In this document: positions 7,371 to 16,798 of the stretch, piece by piece
Numbering within the stretch: position 1 is the stretch's first letter
Layout of the letters: each line of letters opens with the position of its first letter
From: Bernardetia sp.
GTDB lineage: Bacteria > Bacteroidota > Bacteroidia > Cytophagales > Bernardetiaceae
DNA: 49,795 nt
Assembly (NCBI RefSeq): GCF_020630935.1
Contig: NZ_JAHDIG010000034.1
Location: forward strand, 1-49,795
Direction: 5' to 3'
Notes under the pieces: generated by a model
Database searches by the model: none
What the model was told of the DNA's origin: nothing
The model's input: only the letters and a program-made list of their open reading frames with translations
Program-made: the position numbers and the translations under genes

Positions 7371-9668
7371 ATGAACCTCTCTCTATTTAAAAGAATATTT
7401 TTTCTCCTTTCATTTTTTATTTTCTCATCTCTATCGGCTTTTGCTCAAGATATTATGCTAGAACTTAGAGTATTGGACAATCAAGGTCGTCCGTATTCTA
7501 ATAAAAAAGTTGAGTTTGTAGAAATGCAAACCAAAGACAAAGTTACTGCCACCACTAACTCACAAGGAATTTTGAAAACAAAGCTAGAAGGAGGGAAATA
7601 TTGGCAGTACAATATGGGAGATATAAAAAACTATTACAAATGGCAGCTTCGTGCGCCACAGCGAGGTACAAGTACACAGCGAGTAACAACTACTTATGAT
7701 TACAAAACCTATGAGCGTGAAAGCCGTCCAGCCGTTGATAGGTCTTTTCTTAGTATAGAAAAAATAGACTTTCCTACAAAACAAACCTTAAAACCTACAG
7801 AAAATGAGGCTCTTATTCGTTTGAAAATAAATAAAGCTGACCGAACTCCTTTAGCAAATTATCCTGTCAGTATAACCTCTTACAAACATCTTAAAACGTG
7901 GACAACCACCACCGACCGTACTGGAACAGCCTATTTTCTTGCTCCTAACAATTCAGATTATGAAATAGATATAGATGGCATAGAAAGTTATAAATATGTA
8001 GATATTCCAAACAGAAAATTCTATTCAGCAGGAGTAAATTTTACGTATGAACCTACCAAAATCACAGAAAATAGAAGAGGAGATACCATCACACAAGTTT
8101 TGCCACAAGGACAAGATGGAACAACAGCTAGAGTGCTTGGAAAAGTAACAGCTAAAAAATCTGACGGAACACCGTGGAAAGATGAGCCTGTTTTTTTGCA
8201 AGTCATCGGAGAAAATACAGTATATGAAGCCTACACCAATGACAAAGGAGAAGCTATTTTTTTGCTTCCAAAAGGCGAAAAATACATGATTGATTTTCGT
8301 TATCAGTTTGATGTGGATGTTTTAGATTTTTCTCGTTCTAGGGGAATTGGATATGGTTACAAAACACTTGTTTATTCGCCTTTGCCACGTTATCAGTATC
8401 CTGAAAGGTTTATTCCCACGCCTGCCGAACTTATTTTAGAAGAATTTGAAAGTTATTATAAAAAAGAAATTGCGCCACCACCCACAGGAAAAGATTTTGC
8501 CATTAGAGCAAATTTTCTCAATCCTATTGATTCAAAATCCAAACAAGCATTATTAGAACTTACTTTTGCTGCTAATACAAAGGAAAATAAACTAGCTTCA
8601 GATATAAATATTGTAGCGATTGTAGATATTAGTGGCTCAATGGCTGGAGAGCAGCGCATTGAATATCTTAGAAAAGGACTAACAAAATTTGTAAATCAAC
8701 TACCAAATGAAAATACATTTTCATTAGTAGTTTTTAATGATAATGCAGAAACTATTATTCCTGCAGGTAAAATTAAGGATAACAAAGACAGAATTTTATT
8801 TGCTATCTCTCGCTTAGAAGCTGATGGAGGAACAAATATTTATAATGGGTTAGAAAAAGGATTTGCAGAAGTAAAGAAAAACTTCAAGAAAAATGCTACC
8901 AATCGTTTGGTTTTGCTAACAGATGGGTATGGTGTTACGCCAGTTGATAAAATGGTCGAAACTGTGCAAGGTTACAAAGACGAAGGCGTAGAATGTTCGG
9001 CTGTGGGTGTGGGAGAAGGTTATAACAGAGGACTTTTACATCACATCGCTACTGTAGGAGGTGGCTTGATGGAAACTACCATAGGGGCAGACGGTTTGCC
9101 AGTAGTTTTTGAAAAAGAACTCAATAGCCTTATTTCTCCAATCGCTAGGAAAGTCAAAGTAGAGGTTTTGTACAACAAAAATCTATTTTTTACGCAACTT
9201 ATGGGTTTTGAAGTAGAGGAAAAACGAGAAGGAAAAGTTGTCTTGAAGTTACCTAATGTCTATGATGGCTTGAGAAATTTGGCACTTTTGAAATTTGTGG
9301 TTAAAAATCCGACAGAGGAAATTACAAAAGAACCCGTTGTGGTAAAAACAAGCTATAAAAATCTAATAGACGGAAAAACTTATACCGAAGAGACAAAAGC
9401 GTATTTGGAATGGAGTCCAGAAAATCAAGAACTAGAAATAAAAATGGCAGAAGAAGACAGAAGACTCTATGCGATTGCTGTTTTGAATCAAAGTATGAAA
9501 GTAATGGCAGAAGAATTTGCTAAAGAAAACCCAAAAGGTGCAAAAGCAGAATTAGACGAAACGATTGCAGAAGTCAAACGACTTTATCCAAATTTAGATG
9601 ATGAAGCTATCAAAAAACTGCTAGAACAAGCTGCTGAATATAGTGAGATATTGAGTAGAATAAAGTAG
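7371..9668 (+). CDS. Secreted von Willebrand factor A domain protein
   Basis: 765 residues with a signal peptide ending near SLSAFAQD (residue 26). Residues 28-310 contain three beta-rich carboxypeptidase-regulatory-like repeats, each with a ...N/DxxG...L.. pattern. The vWA domain starts near residue 412 with an intact MIDAS: D419-x-S421-x-S423 in VDISGSMAG and Thr488 in DGGTNIYNG. The C-terminal part (about 600-765) is beta-rich and then helical. It resembles the BatA/YfbK-type extracellular vWA proteins and probably mediates metal-dependent protein binding at the cell surface. Neither a lipobox nor a T9SS tail is visible. It is followed 8 bp later by an unknown gene. Confidence 0.88.
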   Translation: MNLSLFKRIFFLLSFFIFSSLSAFAQDIMLELRVLDNQGRPYSNKKVEFVEMQTKDKVTATTNSQGILKTKLEGGKYWQYNMGDIKNYYKWQLRAPQRGTSTQRVTTTYDYKTYERESRPAVDRSFLSIEKIDFPTKQTLKPTENEALIRLKINKADRTPLANYPVSITSYKHLKTWTTTTDRTGTAYFLAPNNSDYEIDIDGIESYKYVDIPNRKFYSAGVNFTYEPTKITENRRGDTITQVLPQGQDGTTARVLGKVTAKKSDGTPWKDEPVFLQVIGENTVYEAYTNDKGEAIFLLPKGEKYMIDFRYQFDVDVLDFSRSRGIGYGYKTLVYSPLPRYQYPERFIPTPAELILEEFESYYKKEIAPPPTGKDFAIRANFLNPIDSKSKQALLELTFAANTKENKLASDINIVAIVDISGSMAGEQRIEYLRKGLTKFVNQLPNENTFSLVVFNDNAETIIPAGKIKDNKDRILFAISRLEADGGTNIYNGLEKGFAEVKKNFKKNATNRLVLLTDGYGVTPVDKMVETVQGYKDEGVECSAVGVGEGYNRGLLHHIATVGGGLMETTIGADGLPVVFEKELNSLISPIARKVKVEVLYNKNLFFTQLMGFEVEEKREGKVVLKLPNVYDGLRNLALLKFVVKNPTEEITKEPVVVKTSYKNLIDGKTYTEETKAYLEWSPENQELEIKMAEEDRRLYAIAVLNQSMKVMAEEFAKENPKGAKAELDETIAEVKRLYPNLDDEAIKKLLEQAAEYSEILSRIK

Positions 9669-9676
9669 TATAAATA

Positions 9677-10177
9677 ATGGAAACAATTAATATAAAGAAA
9701 ATATCCATTAAAGGAAGAGTCGCAATGGGAATTGCGTGTTTAAAATATATGCTACCTGCAACAATATACACTGAACCATTATACAAGGTCTTATCTTTTC
9801 TGAATCGCTTTATATATGACCCAAATATAGATATTGCAGATTGGGAAGAGCTATCTGCCGAAATTATACCTGATGTAATTTTAAATATGTCATACTCAGA
9901 TGAGTTTACTCTAATCTCACAGGCAGAATATTTAAGTTTTAAAATGTTGTATCAAGATATAGGAGAAAACTCTTGTTTAGTCATTGATAAAATTGTAGAT
10001 ATTGCTAGTATTCATTTTTATAGTGCTATTCCTAGCTATAGTCCTGAAACACTAAAACTGGTAGAAGAAATTTTAGAAATTTGTAAAGCAGAAACAGGGA
10101 GCTTGCCTAATCTTGACTTATACAAAAAATGTAGATTTAGCAAAAATCACGGTTGGGGTGAAGTTATAAAAATGTAG
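9677..10177 (+). CDS. Hypothetical protein (166 aa)
   Basis: I do not recognise this protein. It is 166 residues, soluble and mostly helical by composition, with conserved-looking stretches KGRVAMGIACLKYML near the start and KNHGWGEVI at the very end. There is no signal peptide. It begins 8 bp after the vWA gene and ends before a strong hairpin, so it is probably the last gene of that transcript. The size, acidity and N-x-GWG tail remind me of small immunity-type proteins, but that is a loose impression and no function should be assigned from it. Confidence 0.7.
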   Translation: METINIKKISIKGRVAMGIACLKYMLPATIYTEPLYKVLSFLNRFIYDPNIDIADWEELSAEIIPDVILNMSYSDEFTLISQAEYLSFKMLYQDIGENSCLVIDKIVDIASIHFYSAIPSYSPETLKLVEEILEICKAETGSLPNLDLYKKCRFSKNHGWGEVIKM

Positions 10178-10216
10178 AATAAAGCTTTGCCTTTGACAAA
10201 ACCCTGATTAAACCAA

Positions 10217-10254
10217 AAAACACCTTTCAAATTGCTTTGAAAGGTGTTTTTGAT
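10217..10254. terminator. Bidirectional terminator between convergent genes
   Basis: A perfect 15-bp stem, AAAACACCTTTCAAA (10217-10231) with TTTGAAAGGTGTTTT (10236-10250), and a TTGC loop. The arms carry A/T runs that serve as U-tracts on both strands, so it fits both the + gene ending at 10177 and the - gene ending at 10276. Confidence 0.9.
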
Positions 10255-10275
10255 AAATTTTTTATATTCATAGGA

Positions 10276-12438
10276 TTATCTAATCCCCAAATTTTTGTGC
10301 ATCTCTAAAATAAAATAACGCACTACAGCACGAATGGCATCTTTTTGAGAATTAGAAGAAACATTATGATTTCTTAAAAAGTCATCTGAAAAAGATTTAT
10401 CTCTATTGACTGCCATATAACCTGTACAAACAGCATTTTCTAACTTACTTTGACTAGGCTTACAGATTACTCTAAAGAAGTCAGTTTTGCTTTGTTTCCA
10501 GCCATAGGTCTGATATTTTGCACCAAAAATAGTAACATTGTAACCCTCTACATCGCCAGATTCACTTCCTCCTTTTACCATTTTCTCTACTTCAATGGCT
10601 GTATTGTAGGCATTGTTAGATTTATTGTTTTTGATAGATTTTATTTCCATCAAGAAACGGTCAGAGTCACCAAGACGTTTTACTTCGTAAAAATATTGTG
10701 TACGAGTTTTAGATAAATCAACAATTCCAGTAAACCAGCTATCACTATTTCCCTTCAAACCTACTGCCCACTCTCTTCCTTCAGGCGCAAGCCACGCATA
10801 TCTAGGAATAGTTCTGTTAAGGTCTTCGATTTGTTTGATGGTAGGAGAGTTTCCATAAATATCTTCCAAAACTTTAACTTTTGCACGCTTCAAGAGTGCG
10901 TTTTTGCGAGGTTCTTGTTTAACAGGCTTTCTTCCCCAGCGTCTCTTAGGTTGTTCTGGTTCTGGGTCTAGGTCATTTCTTTTTGAAAGAGCTTCAATAA
11001 ATTTTCTACCTTCTTCCAAATTATAAAATGTAGTGTTTTCCAAACGCCCTTTTTCATATTCATAGACCAAATCTTCTTGTACTAGTCCTTTTGCATCTAA
11101 TTGTTTTTGAATCAGACTATCCAAATAAGGCTTTGCAAGGGGCTTAAAGAAATCATCTTTTTCCATCGCATTTTTAAAGCTGTATAGTTCAGCTGGAGTG
11201 TTGGCTTTTGCAAAAATATCATCTACTTGCTCTAAAAGCGTTTGTTTGTATTTCTCTACATTTTCTGGCGTAAGAAATTCTATATTTTCTTCTGTTGTGA
11301 TGGCATCTTTTACGGCTACCAATGGACGTATATCTCCATCATAATGTTGGTAATACGCAGGAAGCTCTAAAGGAATATCAATAAACATAGGGCGTTCTTC
11401 TGTCAGTTTGCCAAGTCCTGTAAGTGTTTCTAATTGGTTAGCAATTTCTTTGTATTCTTTGATTGCATCGTCCATATAAAGAAACTGTTCAGTACTGAAA
11501 TTTTTGTCTTTTAAGGCAGTCAAATTCCTAAAGGCAATCACATGGTTTTTTCCTTCTTGTGTTAAGGCAGCCAAATAAGTGGCTTTGAGTTGTTTTTCTT
11601 TGTTGGCAAACTTTGGTACAACAAAATTACGAAGTAGTTTTTCAGTTTCTTCTCTTACATCTTGTGGTTTTTCTGCTTTGTGTACAATGTAGTTGGCATA
11701 TTCTAGCTTGGCAAGTTCGCTACCTTCATCTGCAAAGCGTTTCATTACTTGATGAGATTTGCCTTTTTGATATGCAAATGGCATATCTGCATTAAAATCA
11801 CTACGACGATTTCTGAAAAATTGCCATTTGGCTTTTAAATAATTTACATCTTGACTGAACCTAATACTATCTGTAACGGCTGCTTTGTCTAAGAAACGCA
11901 TCCCAGTATTATAGTCGATTTCAAACTCTAAGAAATAACGACCTAGTAAAAACTGACTTTCTGCACTTGCTTCTGCTTTTGTTGCATCTTTATACACATC
12001 AAAAATATCCATCAAGTAAAGGTCTGTATTGTCTTGATAATATAGATGCACATCCATACTATCAGCTACAATTTGTAACCATTTTTTTGCAGCATCCAAA
12101 TTTCTAGGCACATCTTCACTTCCTGTCATGTAAATTTCAAAAAGTTCTCTTGCAGCAGCTACTTTTTGTTTCGAACTGGCTGCCATAGCTTGTGAGTACC
12201 ATTTTATGGCGTTTTCGTAATCTCTGTACTCACTACTCGTAAACATATCGCCTTTGAAAGCATTTGCTATCTTGAGCATAGCATCAGAATTGCCTTCTTT
12301 AGCTTGTTTTTTATATACTTTGTAGGTGTCTTTAGAAATAGTTTGGGGAACAGAACCACAACCAACCATTATAAAAGACAACACCCCAACAGTGAGTAAG
12401 AGGAATAGGTAGTTTGTAATTTTTTTTATATTAAGCAT
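10276..12438 (-). CDS. Large lipoprotein with Sel1/TPR-like repeats
   Basis: 720 residues. The N-terminus is a lipoprotein signal ending SFIMVGC, with Cys27 as the likely lipidated residue (the lipobox M-V-G-C is slightly unusual). Residues 35-210 contain Sel1-like helical repeats: AKEGNSDAMLKIANAFKGD, YENAIKWYSQAMAAS and NLDAAKKWLQIVADS. The centre is helical. The last 150 residues are a different, beta-rich globular domain (WFTGIVDLSKTRTQYFYEVK, GYMAVNRDKSFSDDF). It is probably anchored in the outer or inner membrane as a scaffold or adaptor; the role is unknown. It is monocistronic, with a strong bidirectional terminator behind it. Confidence 0.82.
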   Translation of the reverse strand: MLNIKKITNYLFLLLTVGVLSFIMVGCGSVPQTISKDTYKVYKKQAKEGNSDAMLKIANAFKGDMFTSSEYRDYENAIKWYSQAMAASSKQKVAAARELFEIYMTGSEDVPRNLDAAKKWLQIVADSMDVHLYYQDNTDLYLMDIFDVYKDATKAEASAESQFLLGRYFLEFEIDYNTGMRFLDKAAVTDSIRFSQDVNYLKAKWQFFRNRRSDFNADMPFAYQKGKSHQVMKRFADEGSELAKLEYANYIVHKAEKPQDVREETEKLLRNFVVPKFANKEKQLKATYLAALTQEGKNHVIAFRNLTALKDKNFSTEQFLYMDDAIKEYKEIANQLETLTGLGKLTEERPMFIDIPLELPAYYQHYDGDIRPLVAVKDAITTEENIEFLTPENVEKYKQTLLEQVDDIFAKANTPAELYSFKNAMEKDDFFKPLAKPYLDSLIQKQLDAKGLVQEDLVYEYEKGRLENTTFYNLEEGRKFIEALSKRNDLDPEPEQPKRRWGRKPVKQEPRKNALLKRAKVKVLEDIYGNSPTIKQIEDLNRTIPRYAWLAPEGREWAVGLKGNSDSWFTGIVDLSKTRTQYFYEVKRLGDSDRFLMEIKSIKNNKSNNAYNTAIEVEKMVKGGSESGDVEGYNVTIFGAKYQTYGWKQSKTDFFRVICKPSQSKLENAVCTGYMAVNRDKSFSDDFLRNHNVSSNSQKDAIRAVVRYFILEMHKNLGIR

Positions 12439-12851
12439 GATGATTTAGAAATAACAGTGGATAGGGATAGTAAAAATAACGATTAAGAACAAGCTAATTA
12501 AGTAGCTCAAAAAAATGGAAATACTATATTAAAATGTAAGCTATAATTGCCTAATGTTTGATTTAAGAGTGCTAATTTAAGTCTTTTGGAATAAATTAAT
12601 ACATATTTTACTAAATTTATTCTAAATCAGGTTTCAGACTAAGATAAAAGGCAAACTTTGGCTTTAGGTTTGTTTTAATTTTTTTTGTAAAAAATGAATC
12701 AACAATAATACATTAATACGATTTCTTATCACATAACTTTTTAAAGTTGGTTTTGTTGTTATTTTATGTTAATCAAACACATAGAATAAGATAACATACT
12801 TTTTTAAAGAGTAATTTGCTTGACGTAATCAGTTTAATTAAAAGAATACTA
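12439..12851. other. Long AT-rich intergenic region between divergent genes
   Basis: 413 bp between the Sel1-type lipoprotein (-) and the tandem thioredoxin gene (+). It must hold both promoters, but I find no convincing TTG-N19-TAnnTTTG pair. There are only short AT palindromes such as AACTTTTTAAAGTT near 12737. No open frame of note. Confidence 0.5.
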
Positions 12852-13739
12852 ATGAAAAAAAATAGTTTATATATCGCTCTCATTTTTTGTTTACTTGCTA
12901 TGAGCAGTTTTGTCTTGTCTTCATCAACCAAAAAGGTAGAAGATACAAAAAAAGGTAAAATTGAGTGGGTTACTTTCGAAGAAGCTATGGAAAAATCTGC
13001 CCAAGATGGCAAACCTATTTTTATTGATGTTTATACAGATTGGTGTGGTTGGTGTAAAAAAATGGATAAGAATACTTTCCAAACCGAAGAAGTATCAAAA
13101 TATGTAGCTGAAAACTATCATGCTGTAAAAGTAGATGCAGAAAGTGAAAAAACTACCAAACTAGGTGGTGAAAGCCTTACCTTTCAACAACTTTCTCAAC
13201 ATGTTTTTGGTGTAGAAGGCTATCCGTCTATTGTTTTGATAAACAGCAAGAAGGAGTTTACTTTGGTTTCAGGGTATCGTGAAAAAGATGAATTTATAGG
13301 AATATTAGAAGAGTTCAAAACGGCTTCTACCAAGAAAAAAGAAGAAGTAAAGGAAGCAGAAGACAAAATAGAATGGATTGGTTTTGAGGAGGCAATGAAA
13401 AAATCAGCTAAAGATGGGAAGCCTATTTTCATTGATGTTTATACAGATTGGTGTGGTTGGTGTAAAAAAATGGATAAAGATACTTTCAAAACAGATGAAG
13501 TTGCCGAATATGTGGCTAAAAATTATCACGCTGTTCGTATAGATGCTGAAAGTGCAGATGCTACATCATTTGATGGTAAAAAACTTTCTTATCAGCAGCT
13601 TTCTAAAGAGGTTTTTAAAGTAAGTGGATATCCCTCTATTGTTTTGATAAATACTAAGAAAGAACCAACAGTAAAGCCAGGCTATCATGGAAAAGAAGAT
13701 TTTATAGAAATGCTTAAGGCATTTAAAACAAGTAAGTAA
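12852..13739 (+). CDS. Secreted protein with two tandem thioredoxin-like domains
   Basis: 295 residues from the ATG at 12852; an upstream TTG at 12816 would only extend the signal sequence. A signal peptide covers about residues 1-25. Two thioredoxin_7/DUF255-type domains follow, each built as KIEWV/IxFEEAM, GKPIFIDVYTDWCGWCKKMD, NYHAV and GYPSIVLIN. The active cysteines are Cys65/Cys68 and Cys201/Cys204, and the cis-prolines are Pro125 and Pro261. The copies are offset by 136 residues and joined by a Lys/Glu linker (about 158-172). It is probably a periplasmic thiol-disulfide protein. A 47-nt stretch is identical between the copies (13023-13069 and 13431-13477), so the duplication is recent or homogenised. 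Confidence 0.92.
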   Translation: MKKNSLYIALIFCLLAMSSFVLSSSTKKVEDTKKGKIEWVTFEEAMEKSAQDGKPIFIDVYTDWCGWCKKMDKNTFQTEEVSKYVAENYHAVKVDAESEKTTKLGGESLTFQQLSQHVFGVEGYPSIVLINSKKEFTLVSGYREKDEFIGILEEFKTASTKKKEEVKEAEDKIEWIGFEEAMKKSAKDGKPIFIDVYTDWCGWCKKMDKDTFKTDEVAEYVAKNYHAVRIDAESADATSFDGKKLSYQQLSKEVFKVSGYPSIVLINTKKEPTVKPGYHGKEDFIEMLKAFKTSK

Positions 13740-13765
13740 TAAAAGATTAATATAAATTTTACAAG

Positions 13766-13835
13766 ACAGTTTCCAACAAAATTCAATTCATAAAACAACA
13801 ATTTGTGAAGATAATTTAGGAAACTGTTTTTTTTT
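13766..13835 (+). terminator. Terminator-like hairpin with long loop
   Basis: ACAGTTTCC (13766-13774) pairs with GGAAACTGT (13819-13827), followed by eight T. The 44-nt loop is unusually long but the position, just after the thioredoxin gene, fits. Confidence 0.55.
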
Positions 13836-13897
13836 GATTAATTTGGTGTACCCTTTTGTTAAACTCTCTTGTTAGACGATTTTATTTATACAGATGT

Positions 13898-14704
13898 ATG
13901 AAAAAAATAATATCTTTCTTTTCTTTTATCGCTATCTTCATTTTTGTGGTGTTTTCAGGTTCTGTTTTGGCTCAAGACAATACAAAAGAAGAGCTACTGA
14001 TAAAGGGAGTGTATCACGGAACAAATTTGTATGTTCAGAACCCTCAAATATCAGATAAAGAGTATTGTATAAAAGAAATATTTGTCAATAATAAAACTGT
14101 AAAATTTCCTACCACAACTGCTTTTGATATTAATATGTCCTTTCTAAAAATCAATGATGAGGTCGTTGTCAAGATTGTACATACAGGAAGTTGTAATCCA
14201 AAAATATTGAATCCACAAGCTATAAAAGACCGATTACCTTTTCGTTTTTCTTCTATCAATATTGATTTGAATACGATGGTTTGGGTAACAAAAGGAGAGA
14301 AAAAATTTGGTCAGTTTTTTATTCAAATCAAAAATAACAGAACTTGGATTGTAGAAAAGGTAATTAGCTGTAAAGGAAGCGACCAACAAAATGTATATAC
14401 ATTACCCTTAACTCACCGTGCAGGAGAAAATATTTATAGACTGAAATACTTAGATGTTACAGGAAAATACTACTATTCTCCAGAGATAAAATTTGTTTCT
14501 GAAGGAGAGCAGCAAGTTACTTTTTATCCTAAAAGTGTAACCAACAGAATTACATTTTCTCGCTCTACCACATATCAAGTTCTAGACAATAACGGAAAAC
14601 TTGTTTTGGAAGGAAATGGACTTACAGTAGATTGTTCTAATCTAAATTTAGGCGCATATTATTTGCTTTTTGAAGGGCAAGAAGAACGTTTTTTTAAGAA
14701 ATAA
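13898..14704 (+). CDS. Secreted protein with T9SS-like C-terminal sorting domain
   Basis: 268 residues from the ATG at 13898; an in-frame TTG at 13856 would place 14 polar residues before the signal peptide and is unlikely. A signal peptide ends near GSVLAQD (residue 25). Residues 30-190 form a beta-rich region without a recognised enzyme motif. The last 65 residues (VTFYPKSVTNRITF, YQVLDNNGKLVLEG, LNLGAYYLLFEG) have the pattern of a type A T9SS sorting domain: YP-x-x-V-x-x, then a D/N-xx-G-K turn, then L-x-x-G-x-Y. It is probably exported through the SprA translocon to the surface. A function beyond that cannot be seen. Confidence 0.8.
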   Translation: MKKIISFFSFIAIFIFVVFSGSVLAQDNTKEELLIKGVYHGTNLYVQNPQISDKEYCIKEIFVNNKTVKFPTTTAFDINMSFLKINDEVVVKIVHTGSCNPKILNPQAIKDRLPFRFSSINIDLNTMVWVTKGEKKFGQFFIQIKNNRTWIVEKVISCKGSDQQNVYTLPLTHRAGENIYRLKYLDVTGKYYYSPEIKFVSEGEQQVTFYPKSVTNRITFSRSTTYQVLDNNGKLVLEGNGLTVDCSNLNLGAYYLLFEGQEERFFKK

Positions 14705-14715
14705 GAGATACAATA

Positions 14716-14746
14716 AAAAGAGCCTCAAAAACATTGAAGCTCTTTT
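14716..14746. terminator. Bidirectional terminator
   Basis: AAAAGAGC (14716-14723) pairs with GCTCTTTT (14739-14746), extended inside by TCAA/TTGA. A/T runs flank both sides, serving the + gene ending at 14704 and the - gene ending at 14813. Confidence 0.75.
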
Positions 14747-14812
14747 AGATTTGACTATAGGTAAAGAAAAGACATGCTTTTCCTTCTCAAAAGAACTTGT
14801 ATAAAATATATT

Positions 14813-15214
14813 CTAATATTCTGCCATTCTATAGCTTTCACTTTCCTTAAAAACTCCTCCCTCTTTTCTATTCCAAATACGAACAAAATAATAGACTGCC
14901 GTACTGATAAAAGAACCAAAAAACAAGGCTAAAGCCCAAATTACTTTTTCATTTTCTGATACGCTCTCATCTCTGACAATATCTACAATGTAGTAAACTG
15001 TAATTCCTAAATCTACTAAAGAGGCTAAGAAAATCAAGATAAAAAACGTAAAGAATGTCGCTATAAAAAGCTTTGGCGATTCGGGAACTTGATTTTGAGA
15101 AACATCAGAAAAGAAACTGATAAATGCTCCAATGAAAGCAATAACTCCGAAAATAGTTACTATTAGAGGTGCAAATGTGAAAATACCTAACCAAATTTTT
15201 TTACCTTGACTCAT
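14813..15214 (-). CDS. PLDc_N-like small membrane protein
   Basis: 133 residues with three hydrophobic segments (about 10-32, 50-75 and 93-112). The third contains VIWALALFFGSFISTAVYYFVRIWN, quoted here as its pieces VIWALALFFG and TAVYYFVRIWN, which resembles the two-helix phospholipase D N-terminal (PLDc_N) membrane domain found alone in many bacteria. There is no HKD catalytic motif, so no lipase activity is implied. The preceding loop, DESVSENEKV, is typical of the family. It lies 85 bp downstream of kmo on the same strand and could be read from the same transcript. Confidence 0.72.
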   Translation of the reverse strand: MSQGKKIWLGIFTFAPLIVTIFGVIAFIGAFISFFSDVSQNQVPESPKLFIATFFTFFILIFLASLVDLGITVYYIVDIVRDESVSENEKVIWALALFFGSFISTAVYYFVRIWNRKEGGVFKESESYRMAEY

Positions 15215-15299
15215 GGCTTATTGTTTTTGTTTAAAATGAAGTAGCAAACAAAGTGTTTGTAGAAAGGTTATACGACAGATTTTAACAAAAAGTTAGAAA

Positions 15300-16667
15300 T
15301 TATGATTGTAATTGTTCTACAATACTCTCCCAATCTAAGTTTTGCCAGTTATTTTCAATATCTTCTTTTTTCATAATCTCATTCATAATTTGCTCTTGTT
15401 TCTTTCCTGTGTTGAGCGCATACGAATACGGCAAATGACTAAACGTAACCATTGTATATTGTGGAATCCAACGGCTTGGAAACTGTTCGTGTAGCTTTGC
15501 TTCAATCTTTTTTCTAAGCAAAAACTCTGGGTCGGCTACTCTATCACGCATTTCTATAAAGTTCTGAATGGCTAAATCTGCTATGGCATTGGTATTCGGA
15601 ATACGTTCTTCTTGAAAGTCTGAAAAAAGCTCTTGCCAATCTATGTTTTTATTTTTTTTAAGTTGCTTTTCCATAAACTCATTGAAATAAAAACAATCTT
15701 CAAAACCAGAGTTCATTCCCTGTCCATAAAATGGAACAATAGCGTGAGAAGCATCTCCAATCAAGCAGACCTTTCCTTGATATGCCCACGGCGCACAACG
15801 AATCGTAACGAGTGAAGAAGTTGGGTTTTGCTTAAAATCTTCTAAAAGTGTTGGCATAATAGGAATGACATCAGCAAAATGAGTTTCGAAGAATGATATA
15901 ATTTCCTCATCAGAGGTTAGTTTGTCAAAGGCTTCTTGATGTTCTTTGTCGCTTTCAAATCGCAAAAATAACGTACACGTAAAACTTCCATCAGTGTTTG
16001 GTAATGCAATAAGCATAAAACTACGACGAGGCCAAATGTGTAAGGCATCAGGAGCTAATTTGTGACTGCCGTCTTCGTTGGGTGGAATAGTGAGTTCTTT
16101 GTATCCATGAGGTAGATAATGTTGAGTATAGTTGAAAAGTGGCATTTTTTGAAGCTCTCCACGTACAGCCGAAAAAGCTCCATCTGCACCGATAACAATA
16201 TCAGATTTTACTCTGTTTTTTGTCTGTTCCTCTTCATTTAAAAAAGTGGCTTCTGTGTCTTTTATATCTATATTCTCACAACGCTGATTGAAGTGAAATT
16301 TTACATTCTGTTCTTTTTCTGCTACATCCATTAAGACCTCATTCAAGATAGCTCTAGAAACCGAATAAATCGCTTGATTTTCTTTTCCATATGGTTGAAA
16401 AGTTAGGTTTCCTTCTATGTCGTGCATCATACGCCCACGCATAGGGAGTGCAATATCTTTGATTTTTTGTTCGATACCTGCTGCTTTCAAGGCTCTCCAA
16501 CCTCGCTCACTAAGAGCCAAGTTGATAGAACGTCCACCGACAGCTCCCATTTTACGATAGTCTGGACGACGCTCAAATACCTCTACTTGGTGTCCTTTTT
16601 TAGCTAAAAAAATAGAAAGTAACGACCCTACAAGTCCTGCACCCACTAAAGTAACTTTTGAAGACAT
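15300..16667 (-). CDS. kmo: Kynurenine 3-monooxygenase
   Basis: 455 residues from the ATG at 16665-16667; an upstream in-frame extension to 16727 precedes the Rossmann strand and is not needed. It is an FAD-dependent aromatic hydroxylase of the tryptophan-kynurenine pathway that makes 3-hydroxykynurenine with NADPH and O2. Visible motifs: the FAD-binding GAGLVGSLLSIFLAKKGHQV (residues about 9-28), GGRSINLALSERGWRALKAAG, MRGRMMHDIEG, the second FAD motif CLIGDASHAIVPFYGQGMNS, and the C-terminal hydrophobic/aromatic region. Length and motifs fit the bacterial enzyme. No other kynurenine-pathway gene is adjacent, so the rest of the route must lie elsewhere. Confidence 0.95.
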   Translation of the reverse strand: MSSKVTLVGAGLVGSLLSIFLAKKGHQVEVFERRPDYRKMGAVGGRSINLALSERGWRALKAAGIEQKIKDIALPMRGRMMHDIEGNLTFQPYGKENQAIYSVSRAILNEVLMDVAEKEQNVKFHFNQRCENIDIKDTEATFLNEEEQTKNRVKSDIVIGADGAFSAVRGELQKMPLFNYTQHYLPHGYKELTIPPNEDGSHKLAPDALHIWPRRSFMLIALPNTDGSFTCTLFLRFESDKEHQEAFDKLTSDEEIISFFETHFADVIPIMPTLLEDFKQNPTSSLVTIRCAPWAYQGKVCLIGDASHAIVPFYGQGMNSGFEDCFYFNEFMEKQLKKNKNIDWQELFSDFQEERIPNTNAIADLAIQNFIEMRDRVADPEFLLRKKIEAKLHEQFPSRWIPQYTMVTFSHLPYSYALNTGKKQEQIMNEIMKKEDIENNWQNLDWESIVEQLQS

Positions 16668-16798
16668 ATATTTTTTGTTGTTTTTTAGTTCTGTGAATAA
16701 TTGACAATTTAAGAAAAGATAAACCAAAAACTAGGTTGTTTGCTTTAGAATCTAATCTACACAAATTTTAAGGTCTATGTTTTATCCAACAAAAAGTT

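Noticed and set aside
16668-16727. The 20-residue N-terminal extension of kynurenine 3-monooxygenase
   Set aside because: The FAD-binding strand begins right after the ATG at 16665-16667, and the extra residues do not belong to the fold.
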